64,000 nucleotides of DNA from positions 51,685,834 to 51,749,833 of the forward strand of contig CM026398.1 in assembly GCA_014843695.1 (NCBI GenBank). The letters run 5' to 3'. Source of the DNA: Archivesica marissinica (taxonomy: Eukaryota > Mollusca > Bivalvia > Venerida > Vesicomyidae). How positions within the stretch are numbered: the stretch's first letter is position 1; each line of letters opens with the position of its first letter. Positions 10,629 through 21,924 of the stretch are shown piece by piece. Both the position numbers and the translations under genes were made by a program. The notes beneath the pieces are model-generated. The model worked only from the letters and a program-made list of their open reading frames with translations. It did no database searches and was not told where the DNA came from.

Positions 10629-13600
10629 ATGCTTTTAATCTGCCAATGTACCAATAATGACCGTTTGCACACACAACATGCACAACCTATCAGTTCTATA
10701 GACAGTAGTAATAAGCCACACCCTCCTATTGACACAAACTTGAACGAATGTGTAAATGTTACATCATCTCATGAAATTAAGAATGTCAGCCCACCTTCCA
10801 GTATGGATTATCATGATGTTAACTTTATTTCGCAAGAAACTTATGCACATACTGATAGCAATATTGCTGGCCCATCTGTACGCCGTGTTCACTCATGTAT
10901 AGATAACAATTCACCGGATACATGTATGTTAAATTTAGGTTTAAGAACCAAAGGGTTGAATATTGGTCATATGAATATACAGGGACTGAGTGGCAAAATT
11001 GACCAACTTAATATTATGTTAAAATCAAATCTTGTACACATAATGGGTATAAGTGAAACAAAATTGCATGATCTACATCCGGATTCGGTTTTTGAAATTG
11101 AAGGATATCAAACACCACTTTTTAGGAGAGATAGAAAAGAAAATGGAGGAGGGGGTCTTGTTGTCTTTGTTAAAAATGGGTTATCTTGTAATCGTAGAAA
11201 AGATCTGGAACCTGATAGTATAGAATGTATTTGGGTAGAAGTAAAACCTAAAAGTGCAAAATCCTTTCTAGTTGGCAACATTTATAGGCCCCCAAATTCC
11301 TCAGTTCAATGGAAAGAACTTTTTGAAGACTGTATGGAGAATGTTTTAATGGAGGAAAAAGAAATATACATGTTAGGTGACTTTAACAGAGATCTATTTT
11401 CGAAACATATTAGCATGTCCTGGTTAGACTATATGGAAGATTTTGGTGTAAATCAATTGGTTACAGAAGCTACCAGGGTAACGCCAACATCCAATACTCT
11501 TATTGACCATATCTACAGTAACTGCCCAGATAATGTTGTATGTGTTAATGTGCCACAGATAGGAATGAGTGATCACTACCCAGTATTTTTTACACGGAAA
11601 GTCTGTGCACGAGCACCAACGTCTATGCATCAGACTATTACCTATAGATCCTTCAAAGATTTTAATGAGACCAGTTTTCTTAGAGATCTTTCATCTGTAC
11701 CATGGAATATTGTTAGAATTTTTGACGATCCAAACGAAATGATAGACACCTGGTCAACTTTATTTTTGGAAGTTGTAAATAAGCATGTTCCATTAAAACA
11801 ACAGCGAGTTAAGCGTAAAAACCAGCCTCAGTGGCTAACACCCGAAATTTTGGAGGCCATAAAAACAAGGGACAAATTTAAATCTGATCGTAATAACCCT
11901 CAATATAAGATATGGCGAAATAAAGTAACTGAACTATGCAGGCAAGCCAAAAAAGTGCAATATGAAGAATATGTTGATAAGAATAAAGAAAATCCAAGTA
12001 GTATTTACAAATTATTTCAAGAAGTAGGTGCAGGTAAAGGTAAGCGGAAGCAAGCAACAATTTCTTCTTTACAATCTGGTAACAAAATCATTGATGACTT
12101 TGATGGCATTGCAAATACATTTAATAATTTCTTTGTTACTGTCGCCGAAAAACTTAAAGAACCAATTGCTACTTCATCTCAATGTAATGAAAAATTAAAA
12201 GTTTATTGCGAAAGTAAGCTGCCAGAGAATATACATTTTACAATACCTGAAATCGGAAAAGAGGAAGTGTTAAAGTATTTAACAGGTATTAACATCACTA
12301 AAGCAACAGGCAGTGATAATATTGGCCCACGTCTACTAAAACTCTCAGCTTCCTTGATAGCAGATGAAATCGTGTACATATGCAACAAAAGCTTTGAAAC
12401 GTCAATATTTCCTAAAGTATGGAAAGAGGCAAAGGTCACACCTCTTCACAAGAATGGCTCTTGTGATGAGGCAAACAATTATCGTCCAATATCGATTTTG
12501 CCAACCTTGTCTAAGCTGATTGAAAAGCATGTTCATAACAGCTTTTTAAGTTATCTAAACGAAAATCAACTATTGCATGACACACAATCTGGTTTTAGGC
12601 CTAAGCATTCTTGCGAAACAGCACTCGTTCACATGATTGATTCTTGGTTAACAGCCCTAGATAATGGCAAACTAGTAGGTGTAATATTAGTTGATTTTAG
12701 GAAAGCCTTTGATTTAGTTGATCAAGACATTTTGTTGTTGAAGCTTCGTCTATATGGTGTTGGGGAATCAACCTTAATGTGGTTTAATTCATACTTGACA
12801 GATAGGTGTCAACGAGTGTCTATTAATAATGTATTATCCAATGTGCAAAAGGTAACATGTGGTGTGCCCCAGGGGTCCATTTTAGGACCACTTATGTTTT
12901 TACTTTTTATAAATGATATGCCATTATATACAAACAACGTTACGACAGATCTTTATGCTGATGATACAACCTTATATGACATAAATAGTTCTGTAGACGA
13001 TATTCAAATAAACCTTCAGTCAGCTTTAAATAATCTGCATATGTGGTGCAGGCATAATGGAATGCTTGTTAACACAGATAAGACCAAATTAATGTTGATC
13101 GCAACTCCACAAAAACGTATTAGATTAGAAAATGATACTCTAAATCTGAAGTATAGGAATGATTTATTAAAGGCCACAGAAAGTGACAAAATCTTGGGTG
13201 TTTTCGTTGACAACAACTTGCTTTGGTCACAACATATTAAGCATTTGACTAAGAAGATAGCGTCATATGGCTTCTATCAAAAATTAAAATATTCTTATCA
13301 CAGCAACATCGTATTCAATTCTACAAATCCTATGTGCAGCCGCATATAGATTATTGTAACATTGTATGGGGCAGCACCTCCTTGAAAAATAAAAATAAAA
13401 TTTTTAGACTGCAGAAACGAGCCTGTAAAATTATATTCGATTATAATGGTGAAGATGTCCGTCGCAGCATGAATGACTTGAAAATTATGCCAATTTTTGA
13501 TAGAGTATTTTTCCGAAAAGCTAAATTTATGTTCAAGGTAAATAACAGGTTGACACCTTCATATATTAATGACTTATTTCAGTTAAGAATTAGAGATAGC

Positions 13601-13792
13601 ACAATGCCTGCACTAAGATCGTTATCAGACTGCTCATATGTTGTTCCAAGACCCCACAAAGAGCTATTCAAAAATACGATGAAATATTCAGGATCACTTA
13701 TCTGGAATGTTTTACTTTCGAACATAAAAAATGCTGACTCAGTCGAAGCATTCCACAGTAAATGTTTAAAATGGTTAAACATGAATACATGA
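10629..13792 (+). pseudogene. LINE ORF2: endonuclease plus reverse transcriptase (one frameshift)
   Basis: The first frame (10629-13349, 906 codons) carries an endonuclease at about residues 108-323: NIGHMNIQGL, GISETKL, YMLGDFNRD and SDHYPVFF hold the expected Asn, Glu, Asp/Asn and Asp-His residues. The reverse transcriptase follows: NNYRPISILP, QSGFRPKHSCETAL, motif A DFRKAFD (689-695), GVPQGSILGPLMFLLFIND, and the catalytic YADD at 776-779. A frameshift at about 13270-13290 moves the frame to one that continues through YVQPHIDYCNIVWG to 13792. Catalytic residues look intact. This enzyme nicks DNA and primes reverse transcription at the target. Confidence 0.93.
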
Positions 13793-14152
13793 TCTGTGAG
13801 TCAATATATGATTTTGGTCTACCTGTGTATATATTTATATATGACTGTATGTATACATGTTGATTGTTGATACATGTACATGTAACTTGTTTGTGACAGG
13901 CCTGCCAAACCTCTGGATTTATGAATAATTGTTAAGCTTTAATTAAGCTTAATGTTGTCATTCACACACATAATTTAGACACAATATTTTGGTGTACCTA
14001 TATCTACATTTATTCATGAATAGTTCTGGCAGGTCTGGCTGTTTGTCCTTGTAAATATTTTGTATATTCATGTGGAGGGCCACATGGAAGATTAACTCTT
14101 GTTAAATGTGTTACCCTCGTTAAATAAAGTCTTTACTTACTTACTTACTTAC
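13793..14152 (+). other. LINE 3' untranslated region and TTAC tail
   Basis: Non-coding end of the LINE. AATAAAG occurs at 14124, followed by CTTTACTTACTTACTTACTTAC, the likely site of reverse-transcriptase priming. Confidence 0.8.
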
Positions 14153-14184
14153 AATGATTAAAATAAAGAGTTTATCTTTGTTTA

Positions 14185-14405
14185 TACAAATTTATTTTAG
14201 CTAGGTTGTGAAACAATTTCTTACAACTTATATTAATCACTCTTGAGGCCTCATTCCTGATGGAATCCATAACCATGAAGGAGAGGCAACGTGGAATTTA
14301 AATGCCTTGCCTAAGAGCACAATCATAACGGCTCCAGCGGGGGTCAAACTCCGGACCTTTCGCACCTGAAGCGAACGCGCATCCACTGCGCTATCACGAC
14401 TTCCA
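14185..14405 (-). mobile_element. SINE family 4 copy
   Basis: On the minus strand the tRNA-like head GTCGTGATAGCGCAGTGG (A box TAGCGCAGTGG) is followed by the weakened B-box region GGAGTTTGACCCC. The body contains TCTTAGGCAAGGCATTTAAA and ATGGATTCCATCAGGAATGA, ending CTAAAATAAATTTGTAT. Other copies: 17640, 41165, 45147, 50405 (fragment) and 57178. Confidence 0.88.
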
Positions 14406-14824
14406 CACCTTATCTTTGTGTGTGATATTTTGCTGTTCTGTCAAACTGTTCATTTTTCCAACTTGTTTTGTACACTGGCCGTACGTCTTCGCAAAGGATA
14501 TTCGAATGGGTACGCCTAAAAGGCGCAATGTATGTTTTAAATCAGGATGTGTGAAAATGTTGCTTATTTGATCCAAGAAATGAAATATTTATGACCACTT
14601 CATTATTTTCTTTATATCCAAATGTGAGCGAATGTATAATCAATTAAATTAGAAAGTACACAATGTGGGTTTTCGTATTATTTGAAGATTTGATGGTATA
14701 CGTCCATGGGAATTTATTTTCAACAAGCGATCTACTGAGTTTAACACTGTTTTTATATATATTACTATACACGATTGTTTACTGGGTAGTGGTTAGTTTA
14801 AACAGTATTTATTTCAGGATTTTC
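14406..14824. other. No feature recognised
   Basis: AT-rich sequence. No convincing open frame. Confidence 0.5.
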
Positions 14825-14847
14825 ACAAGGAAATAAACATTTTACAT

Positions 14848-16004
14848 TTTATACTTCAACTTCATACCACTGAACAAACATGATTATGATTGGCAGGCAC
14901 AGTCTAGAACAGTTAGTTAATCTAAAATGTTATGTGCAAGTTAAAAAGATATATATATATAAAAGGGTCTACAAAGCTATAGTTAAAAGCAGACAGTACA
15001 AGGATTAGAGAGAGAGTTCGAGTCCAGTCTGCTAACAAAGGTTGGCAGACTGGGACTCGACTGTATACCGGTATATGTCGGTAGACTGTTCCATAGTCTG
15101 ATTGTTCTTGGGAAAAGTAGTTGGCATGGTGTTGGGTTTTTGACTGTGGGATTGGATAGTTAAGAATAGTTAAGGTTTCTTGTGGGTGTAAAGTGATGGT
15201 GATCTACGGCAACTAGTTCATTTCTTATGTTGAAAAACATGATTAGTGAGGCTTGGTTTCGTCTATGTTCTAATGTTTTCCAATCGAGGGTGGATACCAT
15301 TTGTGATACACTACTAGTATAGTTGTAATCATTGAATATATATCTGGCTGCAGATCTTTCTATTTTGTAGGCGAGGTGTTTCTGCCAGGGTTTCCAGACT
15401 ATAGAATAGTATTCAACCTGTGGGCGGACATATATGCATTTTTTTTGACCTGTTTGTTATTTGTTTTGACATTCCTTTTGATGAAGCGGAGGGTGTTGTT
15501 TGCTTTTGAGGTGATATTATTGATGTGTTGGGCCCAGTTAATGTTCTTAATAATGGTGACTCCGAGATATTTGGAATGTTCGGTTGACCTTAATTGTGTG
15601 TTATGTAACATGAATGGGTAAATGGTGGGTTTCTTTTCCTATGGATTCTTAATATTTCACATTTATCAGGATTAAATTCCACTGACCATTCCTTTTCCCA
15701 AGATTCTAAGAGGTGTAGGTCATGTAGGTTTCTGATGAGGACTGGGATTTGATGGTGAGGTAGACGATGATGTCGGGCCGATAGTCGGCGGCAAAGAGGC
15801 GGGCCCGATTTTTGATACTGTTTGGTAGGTCATTTATATAAGATAGAAAGAGACAGCCTCAGGGCTTTTTTGAGGAAAGAGTGTATCCATGATGTGGCTT
15901 TATCATTTATACCAAAATGTTTTGAGTTTATGGATGAGCTTGCGGTGATCTACTTAGTTGAATACTTTACTGAAATCCATTATGTTGACATCAGTCTGGT
16001 GACA
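14848..16004 (-). mobile_element. 5'-truncated LINE with 23-bp flanking repeats
   Basis: Both sides carry a 23-bp direct repeat, ACAAGGAAATAAACATTTTA plus CAT, at 14825-14847 and 16005-16027. This is what target-primed reverse transcription leaves. Read on the minus strand, the element begins inside the reverse transcriptase at motif A (MDFSKVFN..VDH). It continues with KLIHKLKTF, a damaged LSYINDLPNSI segment, HSKYLGVTIIKNINWAQHIN (about 15580-15520), RRNQASLIMFFNIRNELVAV, and a C-terminus with LFPRTIRLWNSLP. Frameshifts and stops are frequent. A hairpin (TCGAGTCCAGTCTGC with its complement, 15018-15061) lies just after the coding end. Confidence 0.85.
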
Positions 16005-16257
16005 ACAAGGAAATAAACATTTTACATACAAATTTACAGCAATATTTAGTATTTCCTTTTGAAATAAATGCCCTATCATGGTTTGGTGAACAGTTTTAAA
16101 ATACTAGGAAGTTTGGTCATTTATAAATGGGTAACAATATAAAATGTAAGTTGTTATAAAGTCCGTGTTTGGTGCTATTAATATTTTGACATTTCGAGAT
16201 GGATTCCAATATATGGAAACATTTTTCATGTCCGAACAAAACGGGCAATTTCAAAGC

Positions 16258-16455
16258 TAAGTGACGTCCGTGGTAGAGCGTCGGATTTGGAGTTGAACGG
16301 TCCCAGGTTCGATAGTCGTCAGGCCACGTATGTAGTGTCATTGAGGCACCTAACATACCGTACATTGTTTAGTACTGGTTAACCGCTTAGATTGACTAAG
16401 TCTGCCCAGGAAAACATGTCTACGTCCCCGTAAGGGGTTGGACATTAATATAACA
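16258..16455 (+). mobile_element. SINE family 2 copy with LINE-like 3' tail
   Basis: Head GTGACGTCCGTGGTAGAGCG, B box AGGTTCGATAGTC, then TTGTTTAGTACTGGTTAACC and GCCCAGGAAAACATGTCTAC. The end CGTCCCCGTAAGGGGTTGGACATTA nearly matches the 3' end of the LINE at 21875-21912, as expected for a SINE mobilised by that LINE. Confidence 0.87.
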
Positions 16456-16531
16456 TACAAGTGTCAACACTGCCCTTCTGTAATATCAGGCAGTGTGAAG
16501 GCTACTTCCAAACTTCGTCACACACATGAGG
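16456..16531 (+). CDS. Possible zinc-finger-like exon fragment
   Basis: The frame YKCQHCPSVISG...KLRHTHEG has a CX2C pair, then His residues in RHTHEG, as in C2H2 finger linkers. It ends at GAGG followed by GTAAGT, a strong splice donor at 16532. The His spacing is irregular for a classic finger, and the SINE directly upstream leaves no convincing acceptor. It may be the remnant of a real exon or chance. Confidence 0.22.
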
Positions 16532-17084
16532 GTAAGTTGAATGTGGTTTGGCTGGTATTTTAATAAATCTATCCAAGTCTTTGTTCAAATAAATATACAG
16601 TATAGATAGAGGTAATATGATCACTTCTATCTATTTATGTGACATTCTCCTATTTGAAGCTATACCTGTCAGTACCGCATCATCTGCTCCTGTTGAGTGA
16701 TTATTTTCTATTCCTGGAAAATTTACCTGCCTGAGAGATGCTCCTTACAGATAAAAATTATGAAACATTGATGTTCCTCAAATGCAACCAGGACTGAATA
16801 TTATAACAAATAACATTTTCTGATTTTCATATTTGATTTGATTTCTCTCCTGAAGCATGATTTGGTAGTACATGTGGATATCATGTATCTGTCTGAAAAC
16901 ATTCTCTATTTTCTAATGAGAATTTATATTTAAATGTAATTTGTAATTTAATTAATTACATTGGAAAGTAATTGGTAATTTAATTAATTACATTGCTATG
17001 TAATTAACCCCAGGTCTGATTGTCACATTGATATATTTTTGTTCAAAATGAAAGAATTCTTTCACCAATATCTACACTCCCAGG
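16532..17084. other. No gene; short AT-rich duplication
   Basis: Contains two imperfect copies of GTAATTTAATTAATTACATT at about 16940-17000. Otherwise unassigned. Confidence 0.5.
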
Positions 17085-17093
17085 ACGCACGCA

Positions 17094-17125
<32 letters not shown>

Positions 17126-17141
17126 CACACACACACCATAT
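17085..17141. repeat. ACGC/AC microsatellite
   Basis: GCAC tetranucleotide copies pass into a run of AC dinucleotides. Confidence 0.95.
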
Positions 17142-17552
17142 TCACACTCCCAGGGCCCCCTCTTCACATTTCCAAGGCCCCCCTCTTCACACTCCCAGTG
17201 CCCTCCCTATTCACACTCCCAGTGCCCTCCCTCTTCACACTCCTAGTGCCCTCCCTCTTCACACTCCCAGTGCCCTCCCTCTTCACACTCCTAGTGCCCT
17301 CCCTCTTCACACTCCTAGTGCCCTCCCTCTTCACACTCCTAGTGCCCTCCCTCTTCACACTCCTAGTGCCCTCCCTCTTCACACTCCCAGTGCCCTCCCT
17401 CTTCACACTCCCAGTGCCCTCCCTCTTCACACTCCTAGTGCCCTCCCTCTTCACACTCCCAGTGCCCTCCCTCTTCACACTCCCAGTGCCCTCCCTCTTC
17501 ACACTCCCAGTGCCCTCCCTCTTCACACTCCCAGTGCCCTCCCTCTTCACAC
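17142..17552. repeat. 24-bp minisatellite, about 17 copies
   Basis: Copies of TCTTCACACTCCCAGTGCCC TCCC, with a common CCC/CCT variant. Since 24 is a multiple of three, both strands translate into periodic peptides; these are not taken as genes. Confidence 0.95.
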
Positions 17553-17639
17553 TCAGCTTTGTAAATGTTTTATAACCTCTGGGTCCTTGTGGGCACTGTG
17601 TATATTTCTACACCGGGCACAAACTGATCTTTGGTGTGT

Positions 17640-17872
17640 CGTGGAAGATGTGATAGCGCAGTGGACGCGCGTTCGCTTCAGGTGCGAAAGGTCCAGAATT
17701 CGAATCCCGCTGGAGCTGTTACGATTGTGCCCTTAGGCAAGGCATTTAAATTCCACATTGCCTCTTCTCTCTCCTTCATGGCGATGGATTCCATCAGGAA
17801 TGAGGTCTCGAGAGTGATTAATATAAGTTGAAAGAACTTGTTTCGCAATCAGGCTAAAAATAAATTTGTATG
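17640..17872 (+). mobile_element. SINE family 4, best-preserved copy
   Basis: Head GTGATAGCGCAGTGGACGCG; B-box region AATTCGAATCCCGC. The body includes GGCAAGGCATTTAAATTCCA and GATTCCATCAGGAATGAGGT, ending AAATAAATTTGTATGAAC. The arm around GTTCGCTTCAGGTGCGAA resembles a degenerate anticodon arm. Confidence 0.9.
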
Positions 17873-18364
17873 AACTAAATGATCCTTTATACACTATTAT
17901 TATAATACAGTCAACCTTATTGTAATGTCCAACTCTGAATAAGAATCAGTGCCCCAATACCAATCCCTCAACGTATACCTACCCCAGGCCAATAACTACA
18001 AATATCAATCAGAATGGTTTACATAGTATTACATACTGTATATACTGGTAGTATCCCATTTGGTCGATATGAATTTTCATGTCTACATTAATCCCCTATA
18101 CATATATATATATCTCCCCCACATTATATCAAAAAACTCATTTGTTTAAATAGAGAACAATTGCTAGAAATAAAGTTTATGCACATACTGTATATAACGT
18201 TGATACTGTCATGGTGTGTACTCTTATCTGTATATATATTATGTTAATACTATGTAAATATGTGGAATTAAAAAAAATGGAAATATGAATAAATAAATAA
18301 AAAAAGAACCACCTCTAAATCATTAGTAAATGCCAGCATTGTGACCTACCATCATAGATGTAGT
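17873..18364. other. AT-rich, unassigned
   Basis: Ends in an AAATAAATAAATAAA-type run near 18280-18302, which may be the tail of an old retroposon. No coding signal. Confidence 0.45.
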
Positions 18365-18591
18365 TTAACCCATTCAACCCCAAGTAACTCACATGGACTG
18401 GTGCATGATAATTTTAGACCAATAAATTAATAAGAAAATTACCTTTGGACCAATTCATTTATCAAAATGGGTAATTTTATCTAAAAATAGTAATAACTAC
18501 TGGCAACAAGTGCAGATCCTGATGAGATGGCTCATCTGGATCTACACTTTTTGTAAGTCTATTTAGAGGCCTGTAGTGTTGAAAGGGTTAA
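18365..18591. mobile_element. TTAA MITE family 1
   Basis: Begins TTAACCCATTCAACCCCA and ends GTGTTGAAAGGGTTAA, giving inverted termini of about 14 bp with TTAA at the outer edge. TTAA target duplications and CCC...GGG ends are known for piggyBac-type elements. About 227 bp and no coding capacity. The central part AGTGCAGATCCTGATGAG...CATCTGGATCTACACT forms a hairpin. Confidence 0.88.
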
Positions 18592-18669
18592 CTCAGTATT
18601 AGGGACCACCTGCACACAAACACCATTTGCCATCCCTGCTGGTGCACTTTATACACAGGTTGGACTGTC

Positions 18670-19375
18670 TGTACTTGGGATCTGTAACAGACTTGGGAAT
18701 TGTGAACTGTAAGTCTGTAACAGACTTGTGAACTGTGAGTCTCTTAACCCATTCAACACCAAGTAACTCACATGGACTGGTCCATGATATCATAAACCAA
18801 TAAATGAATCAGAAAATCACATTTGGACAAGTTCATTTATCAAAATGGGTAATTATGTCTAAAAATAGTCATATCACTGGCAAAAAGTGCAGATCCTGAT
18901 GAGACGGCTCGTCATGAGCCGGCTCATCTGGATCTACACTTTTTGTAAGCCTATTTAGAGGTCTGTGGTGTTGAAAGGGTTAACAGACTTGGGAATTATG
19001 AACTGTATGTCATTAACAGACTTTGGAATTGTGAACTGTAAGTCTGTAACAGACTTTGGAATTGTGAACTGTAAGTCTGTAACAGACTTTGGAATTGTGA
19101 ACTGTAAGTCTGTAACATACTTTGGAATTGTGAACTGTAAGTCTGTAACAGACTTTGGAATTGTGAACTGTAAGTCTGTAAAAGACTTTGGAATTGTGAA
19201 CTGTAAGTCTGTAAAAGACTTTGGAATTGTGAACTGTAAGTCTGTAACAGACTTTGGAATTGTGAACTGTAAGTCTGTAACAGATTTGGGAATTATGAAC
19301 TGTAAGTCTGTAACAGATTTGGGAATTATCAACTGTAACTCTGTAACATACTTGGGAATTGTGAACTGTAACAGA
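18670..19375. repeat. 33-bp minisatellite, interrupted by a MITE
   Basis: Copies of CTGTAACAGACTTTGGAATT GTGAACTGTAAGT (33 bp). Two degenerate copies lie at 18680-18740, the MITE at 18744-18983 interrupts the array, and about 11-12 copies follow to 19375. The open frames on both strands are repeat artefacts. Confidence 0.93.
18744..18983. mobile_element. TTAA MITE family 1 inside the 33-bp array
   Basis: TTAACCCATTCAACACCA...GTGTTGAAAGGGTTAA, 240 bp. The flanks GAGTCTC and CAGACTT join into a normal repeat unit with one TTAA, and a neighbouring unit at about 19011-19022 shows the equivalent empty site GTCATTAACAGAC. This supports TTAA target duplication. Confidence 0.92.
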
Positions 19376-20461
19376 CAATTTATATTAATCATTCTCATTG
19401 GCGCGGATGAAAGCATATATGTGGCCATTCGTGTTGGAGGAAACCCACTTGTCAGATATGGGGACCACCTTACTGTCTCGCCAACATTGTGTCGTTTAGA
19501 ATTATGTGTACATGTTATACGTCACAATTTGTTTCCATTGCTCCCATGTATTTTCCCGATATTGTCCTAGTTTGCTATTTGCAGTCATAGTTCACAGTCT
19601 CCGTAAATCTATTAAGTTCAACATTCGTGAATTTAACAAAATTTTAGGCTTAAATTTACGGGTTATATATTTCAACTTTCAAATATAAAATGTTTTAGCT
19701 ATTAAGACCACTGGTGAAATACACTGTACTGATTTCAAATTATTTAAAAATTAATTTTGTGTTTGTATTTGGTAAATTCATATCTTCTTCTATGTTTCAT
19801 TTGTAAGCACGAATGTTTTGTTGTGTGAATATCTGTAAGCTGCATGTTTTATTCTACAGGAGTGTGTTTGGGTCGAGTGTTAACTAATTGTGGGATTGTA
19901 TTGATCTGTAGATGGCGTTGAATCTGCTACTTAAGGCCAACTGTGTCATTGTCGTTTCTCATCAAATGATTCATTATGCAGTGAATGATGCATCTATGTC
20001 TGTATCCATTGGAGAGGTTTTAATTGTTTAGCTGATGGAGAGATAGTAGTTGTGGTACTGCGCCCTCTGGCTACAACAGTTAAATATCTTTCGCCTTAAA
20101 GTTTATTCCCCCCACCCACCACCTCTCCTCTACCGTTCACTGAACCAATGTTTTTCCAACAAATTATCTTCAAGCAGATGCATGCCCACTGCCCCTCTCT
20201 ATACACCTATGTTACTGACCGCTACTCTTGCGACTGATGTCAAAATATCGCTCAGTTCTGAAGTGTTTTTCGCATTCTGGGAGAATTAAGTCTTCACATA
20301 CTAGGCAAAAAATTGGTGATTTAGTACACATACATTTGGTGGTGTATTTGTAGCCATGGCGATGGATTTGCTAGATTAAGTGAAGCATTTTATTGCAGTA
20401 CATCGTATATTATTAATTATTTATCATGCTAGACTCTGTCTTAATGCTTGGCTGTATATAT
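19376..20461. other. No gene recognised
   Basis: Mixed-composition sequence. Open frames of 60-80 codons show no recognisable domain. Confidence 0.45.
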
Positions 20462-20733
20462 TTTGTGTGTTTTACGTTTATTTATCGTCGCTACTGGTTG
20501 CGCATATGAGCGACGCCTACTGAAGAGATTAGTCACTTTAGATTTTTGGAGGATAGTGCAATGATACAGACAGAGACCCATTCCAGAGTCTCCTCTGGTT
20601 CTTTTACGTGCACGGTGTAAAGCACCGACACAAGACCTCGGTTTAAAGTCCCACTTGAAAGACTCTTAATTTTCTTAGGGTCAGCCAGGGGATCGAACCT
20701 GCCATCCCTGGATTACCAGTCCAACGTGTATAT
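20462..20733 (-). mobile_element. SINE family 1 copy
   Basis: The minus strand reads TTGGACTGGTAATCCAGGGA, GGTTCGATCCCC, then the family body to GATAAATAAACGTAAAACAC. TGTATAT-like sequences on both sides may be target duplications. Near full length. Confidence 0.9.
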
Positions 20734-21019
20734 TTATTGCATGGGAAGTCATTAAGCTTAACTTAAGTGTTAAGTAACTGTCATGTGATATTTTAACTGT
20801 TACCGGTACACATTCTCTTCAGATTATTAAATAAGCTAAGAAAAGAAGAGCTTTGGGGTGTGTATCACCTGCCACCCACCTAATAGACTGGCAATTACTT
20901 TTCACATCTCATAGACTGACCACCATTTACCATCCATCTCGTACTGACAATCACTAACCAGAGTTGCTAAAACGTAAAAGAACCAGAGGAGATTCTGGAA
21001 TGGGTCTCTCTGTCTGTAT

Positions 21020-21764
21020 CGGAGTTGGAGTGGGACAGGAGTTGGAGAGGGACATGGAATTTAACCCCTCCAAATGTCAAGTTATCCACGTCACCAGAAG
21101 GAAACATCCTATTCCCAGCAAATATAAACTCCATGGAGTCCTACTTGAGTCGGTCACCTCATCCAAATACCTTGGCGTGGATATCTCAAATAACCTGTTG
21201 TGGGACACTCACATAAAAAGGTCAACAAAGAAAGCAAACCAAACATTAGGATTTCTACGTAGAAACCTCCAGGTCAAATCTGAACCCCTAAAGTCCATGG
21301 CTTACCAGACACTAGTGAGACCCCAGCTTGAATATGGCTCCGAGATCTGGTCGCCCCATACCCAAACATTGATAGACCAAATTGAAGGTGTCCAGCGAAG
21401 AGCAGCCCGTTGGATAAAGGCTGACTTCTATCGTACCTCTAGTGTTACAGACATGCTACATTCCCTAAATCTACGCAGACTAGATCAACGGCGTATTGAC
21501 AATAGGTTATCCCTTATGTATAAAATTCATAATGATCTTGTTGCTATTTCCATTGAAAATTACCTAGTTCCCCTCTCCCGTCCTGCTCGCCATTGCCGTT
21601 CCTGAAGCTATAGGTTAATTACAGCAACTACAGACTACTACAAGTTTTCCTTTTTTCCAAGAACAACATACCATTGGAACCACCTCCCTCCTGACAGTGT
21701 CCATCTCCCTACCATAGAGCAATTCAATACGGCAGTTTGCCATATTGAACATGCCAGTCCCTAG
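21020..21764 (+). pseudogene. LINE reverse transcriptase C-terminal fragment
   Basis: Translation gives LERDMEFNPSKCQVIHVTR, SSKYLGVDISNNLLWDTHI, RPQLEYGSEIWSPHTQ and QRRAARWIKADF. After an in-frame TGA at 21603 (a likely CGA origin) it continues as YYKFSFFPRTTYHWNHLPPD to a TAG at 21762. These are the thumb and C-terminal landmarks of Jockey/CR1-type reverse transcriptases. Apart from the one stop the frame is clean, so the insertion is fairly recent. Catalytic motifs are absent through 5' truncation. Confidence 0.9.
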
Positions 21765-21924
21765 TTGTACTGTGCAGCTGCTTTTAAACTTTTACCACAA
21801 CTTATTTTCATTACCTTCTTAAATTATACTTTTAACTACTCATACTTTTAACTTCTTTGCGGTTTTTGATGCGCAACATGTCTACGTCCCCGCGAGGGGT
21901 TCGACATTACCGGCAGATAGATAG
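21020..21924 (+). mobile_element. 5'-truncated LINE nested in a SINE
   Basis: It begins within the reverse transcriptase C-terminal region and ends GTCTACGTCCCCGCGAGGGG then TTCGACATTACCGGC and a GATA-repeat tail. Target duplication GTATC at 21015-21019 and about 21925-21929. The 3' end is shared with SINE family 2. A different LINE family from that at 8.8 kb, judging by 3' end and sequence. Confidence 0.9.

Larger units (their letters stand above)
8789..14152 (+). mobile_element. Nearly full-length LINE, CR1/L2-like with esterase ORF1
   Basis: Two-ORF non-LTR retrotransposon. ORF1 (8789-10561) has a coiled coil, an SGNH-esterase domain and CCHC zinc knuckles. ORF2 (10629-13792) has an apurinic-type endonuclease and a reverse transcriptase. 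The 3' untranslated region (13793-14132) ends TAAATAAAGTC followed by five TTAC repeats (14133-14152), a microsatellite tail typical of this LINE group. An SGNH esterase in ORF1 is known from CR1/L2-type elements, which is the basis for the class call. The 5' end and target duplication could not be fixed. ORF1 is broken by two frame changes and ORF2 by one, so this copy is inactive but young. Confidence 0.92.

Noticed and set aside
8400..14170. Target duplication for the full-length LINE
   Set aside because: No convincing direct repeat was found between the sequence after the TTAC tail and the region upstream of ORF1; the 5' end is unknown.
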